Origin: Propionibacteriaceae bacterium
Lineage (GTDB): Bacteria; Actinomycetota; Actinomycetes; Propionibacteriales; Propionibacteriaceae
DNA: 9,017 nt
Reading direction: 5' to 3'
Assembly (NCBI GenBank): GCA_030544185.1
Contig: JAUNRO010000113.1
Coordinates: 1-9,017 of the forward strand
Translations under genes and position numbers: made by a program
The notes under the pieces: generated by a model
Databases searched by the model: none
What the model saw: the letters and a program-made list of their open reading frames with translations, nothing else
Told to the model about the DNA's origin: nothing
Shown: positions 1 to 5,832 of the stretch, one piece after another
Layout of the letters: each line of letters opens with the position of its first letter
Position numbering within the stretch: the stretch's first letter is position 1

Positions 1-79
1 TGCGGACGTCCGGCCGGTTCAGCGTCAACAGCCGGACCCGGTTCACATCCTCGATCAGCAACACATCATTGTCGGACAT
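1..79 (-). CDS. Enoyl-CoA hydratase/isomerase (crotonase) family protein, N-terminal fragment
   Basis: Only the first 26 codons are present; the gene runs off the left edge. The peptide begins MSDNDVLLIEDVNRVRLLTL and continues with NRPDVR. This is the usual opening of crotonase-fold proteins: a beta-hairpin ending in the 'LNRP' turn that precedes the CoA-binding segment. Family members hydrate, isomerise or cleave acyl-CoA thioesters in the cytoplasm; the fragment is too short to say which. The ATG lies 8 nt after the stop of the substrate-binding-protein gene, and its ribosome site overlaps that stop, so the two are probably translationally coupled. Its place at the end of a transporter/aldehyde dehydrogenase operon suggests a role in catabolising the imported compound. 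The family call rests on a short but characteristic N-terminus. Confidence 0.72.
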   Translation of the reverse strand, partial: MSDNDVLLIEDVNRVRLLTLNRPDVR

Positions 80-83
80 GGCA

Positions 84-89
84 CCCCTC
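84..89 (-). promoter_or_regulatory. Ribosome binding site of the crotonase gene, overlapping the upstream stop codon
   Basis: On the minus strand the junction reads TGAGGGGTGCCATG. GAGGGG begins inside the TGA stop of the substrate-binding-protein gene and ends 4 nt before the ATG at 79, which supports that start and suggests coupled translation. Confidence 0.7.
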
Positions 90-1179
90 ACTGATGCCGC
101 TTAATCATGGCGTCCCAGCTGTCCACGAAGCTCTGCCGGTTGTCCTTCAGCCACGCCGGGTCGACCTCATAGATCTCGCCGATGGCCTGACGGCTCTCGG
201 GCAGGTCGTCCAGCATGCGGGTGCCGAGCGAATTCGTGATCTCGAAATAGCGCTGCTGGCCCTCCAGCGAGCTCAGATAGCCGATGTAGACGAGCGCGCA
301 GCCCTTGCGCTGCGAGGTTGCGGAGATGCTCTCGGAGAACGCGAAGGTCGGCGTGCCCTCGGCAATGCCCGACCACTTGATCGGGTTGCCGTCGGCGATG
401 TATTCCTCGGCCAGGCCGAGGTCGGTGATCGCGACCGGCACCTCACCGCGGATGACGGCCTGGGTGAGCGGGACCACCGAGACATAGATCTTCGGCTGCT
501 GCTGCGCGAAGGCCTCGACCCGGTCGGCGCCCAGCCCCTCCTCGATCGACCGCGCCACCGTGATCGAGCTGAGCCCCGTCTGGATCGCGGTCATCCCGAA
601 CTGGCCCTTCCACTTGGGATCGAGCAGATCGGCATAGCTCTTCGGGGCATCGGCGTCGGCGACTCGCTCGGTGTTCCACACGATCACCTGCGACGACACC
701 CGGGTCGGCGCGGAATATTCGCTCCTGTCCGCGCTGGCAGTCTCCAGGGTGTCGCTCAGCGGCGTCTCGAACGGCTCGATGATGCCCTTGTCGACGAGGC
801 CGTCCCGCAGGGTCGGATCACCGATCGACAGGATGTCGGCCTCCAGCCTGCCACCGGCAGCCTCGGCCTCGGCCCGGGTATAGACCTCGCTAGTCGTCAG
901 CCGCGTGGCGGTGACGCTGATACCGGTCTCCTCGCGGAACCGGTCGGTGAACAGCTGATACTGCTCCGGAGGCGCCGGTGTATAGATGTGGAGCTGACTG
1001 CCCTCTTGTTCGCACTGCTGACGCATGGCCGCAGTCGCGACCGTCTCATCGCCGAGGACCAAATCCTGGTCCACAGGCGGCGCATCACCTGCGCCGGTCC
1101 CGCCACCACAGGCACTCATTGCCAGCAGACCGGCGGCAGCCGCCAGTGTCACCCCGATCCGTTTGCGCGCTCCCACCAT
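88..1179 (-). CDS. ABC transporter substrate-binding lipoprotein, family 1 (iron/phosphonate-type fold)
   Basis: This 363-residue protein should bind the transported solute outside the membrane and deliver it to the permease encoded just upstream. Residues 1-23 form a lipoprotein signal peptide: basic residues (RKR at 5-7), a hydrophobic stretch, and lipobox M-S-A-C with Cys24 as the lipidated residue. The mature protein starts with a Gly-rich linker. The fold is recognisable from QLHIYTPAPPEQYQLF near residue 62, KSYADLLDPKWKGQFGM at 180-196, and a C-terminal YIGYLSSLEGQQRYF segment. These are hallmarks of the family 1 group that includes ferric, 2-aminoethylphosphonate, thiamine and putrescine/spermidine-like binding proteins. 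Ferric-binding members usually carry two adjacent tyrosines near the position of Glu258-Glu259-Tyr260; only Tyr260 is present here, so iron is not the likely ligand (inference). The ATG at 1179 is chosen because AAGGAG lies 6 nt upstream. Confidence 0.9.
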   Translation of the reverse strand: MVGARKRIGVTLAAAAGLLAMSACGGGTGAGDAPPVDQDLVLGDETVATAAMRQQCEQEGSQLHIYTPAPPEQYQLFTDRFREETGISVTATRLTTSEVYTRAEAEAAGGRLEADILSIGDPTLRDGLVDKGIIEPFETPLSDTLETASADRSEYSAPTRVSSQVIVWNTERVADADAPKSYADLLDPKWKGQFGMTAIQTGLSSITVARSIEEGLGADRVEAFAQQQPKIYVSVVPLTQAVIRGEVPVAITDLGLAEEYIADGNPIKWSGIAEGTPTFAFSESISATSQRKGCALVYIGYLSSLEGQQRYFEITNSLGTRMLDDLPESRQAIGEIYEVDPAWLKDNRQSFVDSWDAMIKRHQ

Positions 1180-1185
1180 CAGTGT

Positions 1186-1191
1186 CTCCTT
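1186..1191 (-). promoter_or_regulatory. Ribosome binding site of the substrate-binding-protein gene
   Basis: AAGGAG on the minus strand, 6 nt before the ATG at 1179. It is among the best Shine-Dalgarno matches in the window, which fits the high expression usually needed for a binding protein. Confidence 0.75.
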
Positions 1192-1224
1192 GTTGTGAAT
1201 CTCGCTGATTGTCAGTTTTCATCA

Positions 1225-1249
1225 ACGACCCCGTCGGAATGCGGGTCGT
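1225..1249 (-). promoter_or_regulatory. Stem-loop in the permease/binding-protein intergenic region (proximal to the binding-protein gene)
   Basis: Seven-base arms ACGACCC (1225-1231) and GGGTCGT (1243-1249) are exact inverted repeats around an 11-nt loop. The shared 11-mer at 1230-1240 overlaps the loop and one arm. No T-run follows on the minus strand, so it does not look like an intrinsic terminator. It could be an operator, a processing site or an RNA stability element; the sequence does not decide between these. Confidence 0.45.
1230..1240 (-). promoter_or_regulatory. Candidate shared control element, copy 1 (upstream of the binding-protein gene)
   Basis: The minus strand reads ATTCCGACGGG, ending 50 nt before the ATG of the binding-protein gene. 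The identical 11-mer in the same orientation lies 46 nt before the aldehyde dehydrogenase start (5781-5791). These are the only two intergenic regions of any size upstream of genes in this operon. It may be a regulator site or promoter element; no convincing -10/-35 pair was recognised beside it. Confidence 0.4.
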
Positions 1250-1266
1250 CGCAACCACCGGAACCG

Positions 1267-1288
1267 CCGGCGACGAAACGTCGCCCGG
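1267..1288 (-). promoter_or_regulatory. Stem-loop just after the permease stop codon
   Basis: A perfect 7-bp stem, GGCGACG (1269-1275) and CGTCGCC (1279-1285), closes an AAA loop. Two further C-G pairs (1267-1268 with 1287-1288) form if C1286 bulges. It starts 9 nt after the permease stop in the direction of transcription. It lacks a following T-run, so rather than full termination it may protect the 3' end of the upstream message or attenuate read-through (inference). Confidence 0.45.
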
Positions 1289-1297
1289 GATCGGGTG

Positions 1298-3076
1298 TCA
1301 GTGCTCAGTGGGTGTGGTCGTGAGCCACCTCTGGGCCACGATGACGAAGGCCATCGTGAGCATCGCGAAGATGAAGCTCATCGAGGCCAGGGAGGCCCAG
1401 GTGCCGTCGGACCACAGCGTGTAGAGGTAGACGGCAAAGGTCATGTTCGACGGCGTGTAGAGGAAGATCGACATCGAGATCTCACGCGTGGCCATCACGA
1501 ACAGCATCAGACCGGTGGAGATCATCGTCGTGCGCAGCAGCGGGGCCGTGACCCACCACACCGACTGCCAGCGCGTGGCGCCCGAGACGCCCGCGGCTTC
1601 CTCCAGCTCGTGGTGGATGCCGCCCATGGCGTCGGACAGTGCGCTCGAGCTGACCGGGATCAGGCGGGCGACGATCGCCACGATGAGGATGATCAACGTG
1701 CCATAGATGGACACGGGCAGGATGACGTACGCCCAGACGAAGCCCAGGCCCATCACGACCGCGGGGGCGGCAGCCGGCAGCATCGCCAGGCGCCGGATGA
1801 GGCGCGAGGCCCAGGTGTCCCGGCCGCTGGAGGCGTGGGCGATGAGCAGGGAGACGAGTACGCCCACGATGGCGACGGCGAGCGCGACGAGCGTGGAGTT
1901 GCGTACGGCATCCCAGAGGGCGGGGCTCTCCAGCGCCCGGGTCAGCGGGGCCAGGCTCATCTTGCTCGTGTCCATCAGATCGCTGAAGTCCCTGACGAAG
2001 AGGCTGGTGCGCAGCGAGCCCATCAGCAGGGCCAGCAGCGGCAGTCCGACGGCGAGGAAGACATAGAGCATCGCGATGGCGAAGCCGACCCACCGGAACC
2101 AGCCGAGCTTGACGACCCGGTGCCGCACACCCTTGCCGGTGACGCTCGCGAAGGACTGGTTCTTGACCATCCGGCGCTGCATGATGACCAGGATCAGGAC
2201 GACCGCCATGAGCAGCACGGCCTGGGCGCTGTTCTCGTTGACCGGTGGTGGTGCCTGGCCCGTGAGCACGAAAATTCGGGCGGCCATCGTCTCGATGCCG
2301 TTGGAATAGCCCAGGATCATCGGCACCGGGAACTCCTCCATCGTCGAGACGAAGGTGAGGATGATGGCCGAGAGCAGGGCGGGCTTGACCAGCGGGAGGG
2401 TGATGCCGAACATGGTGCGCCAACTGGTCGCGCCGTGCACGTTCGCGGCGTCCTCCATGTCCGGGTTGGTCATCTGCAATGCGCCGTAGGTGAGGATGAA
2501 CGGCACGGAGACGTTGTACAACGTCATCACGAACAGCATCCCGCCCATCGTGTAGATATTGGGCTGCACGGGCAGCCCCAATTGCTCGATGAGCAGGGAG
2601 ATGTAGCCCGTGCCCGGTGCCGCGAGGAACGTCCAGGCGATGGCGCCGACCAGGCCGGGGATGAGCAGCGGCACGATGGCCGTGAACGTCACGAGCCCGC
2701 GCATGGGCACGTCGGTCCGGGCCGCCAGCCAGGCGAGGAAAACCCCCAGCGCGACGCCGAAGATCGTGCTGCCGAGAGCCAGCACGAACGAATTCCACAT
2801 AGCCGTCCACATGCCCATCGAGCCGAGCATGACGCCGATGTGTTCCAGCGTGAACGACCAATCAGTCCCGATCCCCGGCAGCGGCGCACCGGTGATGAAC
2901 GCGGCCACGACCACGAACGCGAGCGGCACCACGACGAGGATGATCAGCGTCACCAGGCTGATGCCGCGTTCGCTGCGGCTCAGACCCCGCCGGGTCTTGG
3001 TGGGCGCCTGGGGCGCTTCGGTCTCTTCGGTGTGGGGTGTGCCCGAGGCCACCGCCAGCTCGTCGCCCGCGGTCAC
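1298..3076 (-). CDS. ABC transporter permease, fused two-domain (iron/phosphonate-type)
   Basis: This 592-residue inner-membrane protein forms the translocation channel. It is a tandem fusion of two binding-protein-dependent permease domains, as in the FbpB/SfuB and related phosphonate and thiamine permeases. The Lys/Arg-rich N-terminus is cytoplasmic and a first membrane segment follows near 39-60. Many hydrophobic segments fill both halves, about twelve in total by eye. The two cytoplasmic coupling (EAA-like) loops are clear: EDAANVHGATSWRTMFGITL at 208-227 and EEAAGVSGATRWQSVWWVTA at 492-511. Two such loops in one chain mean a single protein serves both membrane subunits. The start is a GTG at 3076 that overlaps the ATPase stop by 4 nt (GTGA), with GAGGGGGAAG (3081-3090) just upstream; this indicates translational coupling. 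The binding-protein gene follows after a 118-nt gap containing two stem-loops. Confidence 0.93.
   Translation of the reverse strand: MTAGDELAVASGTPHTEETEAPQAPTKTRRGLSRSERGISLVTLIILVVVPLAFVVVAAFITGAPLPGIGTDWSFTLEHIGVMLGSMGMWTAMWNSFVLALGSTIFGVALGVFLAWLAARTDVPMRGLVTFTAIVPLLIPGLVGAIAWTFLAAPGTGYISLLIEQLGLPVQPNIYTMGGMLFVMTLYNVSVPFILTYGALQMTNPDMEDAANVHGATSWRTMFGITLPLVKPALLSAIILTFVSTMEEFPVPMILGYSNGIETMAARIFVLTGQAPPPVNENSAQAVLLMAVVLILVIMQRRMVKNQSFASVTGKGVRHRVVKLGWFRWVGFAIAMLYVFLAVGLPLLALLMGSLRTSLFVRDFSDLMDTSKMSLAPLTRALESPALWDAVRNSTLVALAVAIVGVLVSLLIAHASSGRDTWASRLIRRLAMLPAAAPAVVMGLGFVWAYVILPVSIYGTLIILIVAIVARLIPVSSSALSDAMGGIHHELEEAAGVSGATRWQSVWWVTAPLLRTTMISTGLMLFVMATREISMSIFLYTPSNMTFAVYLYTLWSDGTWASLASMSFIFAMLTMAFVIVAQRWLTTTPTEH
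2510..2525. repeat. 16-bp perfect palindrome inside the permease gene
   Basis: GACGTTGTACAACGTC is its own reverse complement. It encodes part of the segment LYNVS (about residues 186-190) in the permease. One such palindrome in 9 kb is not very improbable by chance, so no function is claimed. Confidence 0.35.
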
Positions 3077-4269
3077 GCGACTTCCCCCTCGGCCTCGGCC
3101 ATCAGCTCACGCACGTCGGCGAGATCCTCCGGGGTGGCCTCATAGAGCCGCAGCGCCTCGGGCTCGAACGAGAAGTGGATCTCCTCCCCGCGTTCGAAAT
3201 AGCCGGCCGACGACGGGGCGAGCGCCTCCAGCAGCCGGCCCGAAGGGGCCTGGATGAGATAGCCGATCTGACTGCCCTGATAGGTGGCCACCTTCACAAC
3301 GCCCCGGAACTCGTTGGTGACTCCGGTCGCCTCGCGGCTGACGTGGATGTCCTCGACCCGGACGCGTCCCATCGCCGTCCCCGAACCGTTGAACCCGGTC
3401 GCGCTGTGCAGCACCTGTTCGCCGCGATTGAGGGAGAGCGCGGTCAGGCCGTTGCCCTCCGGACTGGCTGCGCCTTCCAGGAAGTTGGACTTACCGATGA
3501 AAGCAGCGACCTGCAGACTCGCCGGCGCCTCATAGAGCTCCTGCGGTGAGCAGAACTGATGCACACGGCCGTCGAACATCACCGCAACCTTGTCGGCCAT
3601 CGCCAAGGCCTCTCCCTGGTCGTGGGTCACATAGACCGAGGTGACGTCGAGCTCCTGCTGGAGCCGCTTGAGCTCCAGGCGCAGTTTGTCGCGCAGCTGG
3701 GCGTCGAGGTTGGACAGCGGCTCGTCCAGCAGCAGCAGATCCGGCTGCATGACCACACTGCGGGCCAGCGCCACGCGCTGCATCTGACCGCCAGAGAGCT
3801 TGCTGGCGCTCTTGGCCCCGAGGCCGCCAAGGCCGACCAGCTCCAGGGTCTCCTCGACACGCTTGGTGATCTCGGCCTTGGGCACCTTCTGCAGCTTCAA
3901 CGGATAGCCGACGTTCTGCGCGACCGTCTTGTGCGGCCACACCGCATAACTCTGGAACACCATGCCGATGCCGCGCTTGTGCACGGGCACGAAGGTGGTG
4001 TTGTCCATCAGGACCCGGCCGCCGACGGTGATCACCCCCGAATCGGGGTGTTCCAGACCGACGATCGAACGCATCGTGGTCGTCTTGCCGCAACCCGATG
4101 GCCCGAGCAACACCAGGAACGAGCCCTTCGGCATCGACAGGCTGACCTCGTCGAGGGCGAGATGGTCGCCATAGCGCTTGACGAGGTGATCCACTTTGAG
4201 GAAGTGATCCGGGTCCACCTCGATCCTGGGCAGGTTCGCAGGACGCGGCTTGTTGGGGTGTGTACTCAT
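3073..4269 (-). CDS. ABC transporter ATP-binding protein (CysA/FbpC/PotA-like, with C-terminal TOBE region)
   Basis: This 398-residue cytoplasmic subunit energises transport by the adjacent permease. All nucleotide-binding motifs are intact: Walker A GPSGCGKTT at 56-64, Q-loop Gln106, signature LSGGQMQR at 158-165, Walker B LLLLDE at 178-183, D-loop SNLD at 186-189, and switch His216 in VYVTHDQGEA. Residues from about 280 to 370 (GRVRVEDIHVS, then FRGVVKVATYQGSQIGYLI) form the TOBE-like regulatory region typical of importers for ferric ion, phosphonate, spermidine or sugars. The start is set at the ATG at 4269 because AAGGA lies 5 nt upstream and this leaves 19 nt after the aldehyde dehydrogenase stop. 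A further upstream ATG (4308) would overlap that gene and lacks a comparable site. The 3' end overlaps the permease start by 4 nt. All nine tyrosines use TAT, unusual in GC-rich DNA. Confidence 0.95.
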   Translation of the reverse strand: MSTHPNKPRPANLPRIEVDPDHFLKVDHLVKRYGDHLALDEVSLSMPKGSFLVLLGPSGCGKTTTMRSIVGLEHPDSGVITVGGRVLMDNTTFVPVHKRGIGMVFQSYAVWPHKTVAQNVGYPLKLQKVPKAEITKRVEETLELVGLGGLGAKSASKLSGGQMQRVALARSVVMQPDLLLLDEPLSNLDAQLRDKLRLELKRLQQELDVTSVYVTHDQGEALAMADKVAVMFDGRVHQFCSPQELYEAPASLQVAAFIGKSNFLEGAASPEGNGLTALSLNRGEQVLHSATGFNGSGTAMGRVRVEDIHVSREATGVTNEFRGVVKVATYQGSQIGYLIQAPSGRLLEALAPSSAGYFERGEEIHFSFEPEALRLYEATPEDLADVRELMAEAEGEVA

Positions 4270-4274
4270 GCTGT

Positions 4275-4279
4275 TCCTT
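4275..4279 (-). promoter_or_regulatory. Ribosome binding site deciding the ATPase start
   Basis: The minus strand reads CCAAGGAACAGCATG, placing AAGGA 5 nt before the ATG at 4269. This favours the 398-residue form over an in-frame ATG 39 nt further upstream. Confidence 0.7.
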
Positions 4280-4288
4280 GGTCGACGG

Positions 4289-5734
4289 TCAGCGGGCATG
4301 GGCGGCACGCAGGGTCACCCACTGGAGTTCGGTGAAGGCCTCGAGATTGGCTTGGTGCCCGCCATGGCGGGCCCCGTTGCCGGAGTCGCCCACGCCGCCG
4401 AACGGCACGATGGGCTCGTCGTTGATGGTCTGGTCGTTGATGTGAACGGCCCCGGACGGAATCCGGTCGGCCAGGCGGAGCGCACGCATGACGTCTGCGC
4501 TGAGAATGCCGAGCGACAGGCCATAAGTTGAGTCGCTCGCCAGCGCCACCGCCTCCTCGTCATCGGCGAACGGGACCACGGAGGCGACGGGCCCGAACAC
4601 CTCCTCGGCGTACGCCGGGGCATCGGGACGGATCGGGAACAGGACCGTCGGGTGATAGAAGAGCCCGTCGAACCGGCCGCCGGCGAGCGTGGTCGCCCCC
4701 GCCTGCTCACTGCTCCGGACCAGGGATTCGATCTGGTCACGCTGCCCGGCGTCGATGATCGGCCCGATGTCGGTGCCGGTGGTCGGATCGCCGACCGACA
4801 GGCCGGCCGCGAGGTCCGCCAGCGCGGCGGCATAGTCACCCGCCACGGCTTCGTGGACCAGGTGGCGCCCGGACGCCATGCAGATCTGGCCCGAATGGGT
4901 GAACGTGCCCCGCGCGCCGAGCTGGGCAGCCCATTGCACGTCGACATCGTCGAGGACGATCAGCGGCGAGTTGCCCCCGAGCTCCAGATGGACGCGCTTC
5001 AGGTGCTGCGCCGCGGCGGCCGCAATCGCCCGGCCTGCCTGGGTCGACCCGGTGAACGCGAGCACCGGCACCCGGGGATGCTCGACCAGCGCCGCACCGC
5101 ACGCGCTGTCCCCGGGCAGGACCTGCAGCAGGTTCGGCGGCAGCCCCGCCTCCTCGAAAATGCGCGCGATCGCGATCCCGCCGATCACCGCCGTCCGCGG
5201 ATCCGGCTTGAGCACGACCGCGTTGCCCACGGCCAGGGCCGGGGCCACGGCGCGCATCGACAGTGCGACGGGAGCGTTGAAGGGGGCGATGACGCCGACC
5301 ACCCCGACGGGGAGGCGCCGGCTGAAGCTCAGCCGCGGCTGCGCCGAACGCAGGACCTCGCCGAAAGGAATGGCCGCCAGAGCCGCGGCCTCGCGGCACT
5401 CGCCAGCGCCGATCACCGACTGCCGGGTGGCGGCCACGGTCGTGGCGCCAGCCTCTCGCATCGACCAGCCCGCGAGTTCCTCGGCGTACTGCTCGAACAG
5501 ATCGGCGGCGCGGCGCAGGACGGCTGCGCGTTCGTCATAGCCGAGTGAGGCCCAGGACCGCTGCGCAACCGCTGCGTCGTGGACGGCACGATCCACGTCG
5601 GCAGGGGTGGCGGCGCCCACCCGCGCCAGCTCCGCGCCGGTCGCCTTCTCGATGACGGGCAGTGTCTGCGCGGTCGGTGACCAGCCGCCGAGGGCGAGCG
5701 CCCCCTGCCAGTCGGCGCCATCCAGCAATCCCAT
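4289..5734 (-). CDS. NAD(P)-dependent aldehyde dehydrogenase (benzaldehyde/vanillin dehydrogenase-like)
   Basis: This 481-residue cytoplasmic enzyme should oxidise an aldehyde to a carboxylate with NAD(P)+. The length is normal for the superfamily and the active site is complete: Asn153 in VIAPFNAPV (oxyanion hole), Lys176 in VVLKPDPRT (cofactor binding), the FTGSTQAGR coenzyme motif at 227-235, Glu251 in LELGGNSPLIVLDD (general base), and Cys285 in GQICMASGR (nucleophile). EEVFGPV follows in the C-terminal third. The GQICMAS context and LPVGVVGVIAPFNAP resemble the benzaldehyde/vanillin/salicylaldehyde dehydrogenase branch, but substrate assignment from motifs alone is weak. It is the first gene of the transporter operon, 19 nt before the ATPase. 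The ATG at 5734 has only an AAGGG too close to act well as a ribosome site, so translation initiation may be weak or leaderless. A divergent gene begins 98 nt away. Confidence 0.92.
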   Translation of the reverse strand: MGLLDGADWQGALALGGWSPTAQTLPVIEKATGAELARVGAATPADVDRAVHDAAVAQRSWASLGYDERAAVLRRAADLFEQYAEELAGWSMREAGATTVAATRQSVIGAGECREAAALAAIPFGEVLRSAQPRLSFSRRLPVGVVGVIAPFNAPVALSMRAVAPALAVGNAVVLKPDPRTAVIGGIAIARIFEEAGLPPNLLQVLPGDSACGAALVEHPRVPVLAFTGSTQAGRAIAAAAAQHLKRVHLELGGNSPLIVLDDVDVQWAAQLGARGTFTHSGQICMASGRHLVHEAVAGDYAAALADLAAGLSVGDPTTGTDIGPIIDAGQRDQIESLVRSSEQAGATTLAGGRFDGLFYHPTVLFPIRPDAPAYAEEVFGPVASVVPFADDEEAVALASDSTYGLSLGILSADVMRALRLADRIPSGAVHINDQTINDEPIVPFGGVGDSGNGARHGGHQANLEAFTELQWVTLRAAHAR

Positions 5735-5832
5735 GCCCTTATCGTCGCTGGGCCCTTCCCAGTGGAAAGGGTTCCTCGCACCCGTCGGAATAGCCGTGAG
5801 GTTCGCCCACGCTGGAGCCGATCATCGGGTCC
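5735..5832. promoter_or_regulatory. Divergent promoter/operator region between the aldehyde dehydrogenase and CMD-family genes
   Basis: This 98-bp gap separates two divergently oriented genes and must hold the promoters of both unless they lie inside coding sequence. It contains an imperfect inverted repeat at 5753-5771 (CCCTTCC, CAGT, GGAAAGGG; one bulged A) and the shared 11-mer at 5781-5791. No strong sigma-70-type -35/-10 pair is recognisable for either direction. There is no regulator gene in the window. Confidence 0.5.
5781..5791 (-). promoter_or_regulatory. Candidate shared control element, copy 2 (upstream of the aldehyde dehydrogenase gene)
   Basis: The minus strand reads ATTCCGACGGG, ending 46 nt before the ATG at 5734. 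It is identical in sequence and orientation to 1230-1240, which lies 50 nt before the binding-protein ATG. Flanking bases differ, so the match is limited to the 11-mer and does not result from a longer duplication. Confidence 0.4.

Noticed and set aside
1267..1288. Stem-loop after the permease gene as an operon-ending terminator
   Set aside because: There is no T-run on the minus strand after the stem, and the binding protein of the same transporter follows downstream, so complete termination is unlikely.
94..1323. A 409-codon open frame on the plus strand, antisense to the binding-protein gene
   Set aside because: It has no recognisable domain or ribosome site, and it spans both the lipoprotein gene and the intergenic region.
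1295..3145. A 616-codon open frame on the plus strand, antisense to the permease gene
   Set aside because: Its product is dominated by His, Arg, Asp, Gln and Glu in low-complexity order, as expected when a GC-rich membrane-protein gene is read antisense. The minus-strand frame has clear permease domains.
4270..4308. A 13-residue longer ATPase starting at 4308
   Set aside because: It would overlap the aldehyde dehydrogenase by 20 nt and lacks a good ribosome site, whereas the ATG at 4269 has AAGGA 5 nt upstream.
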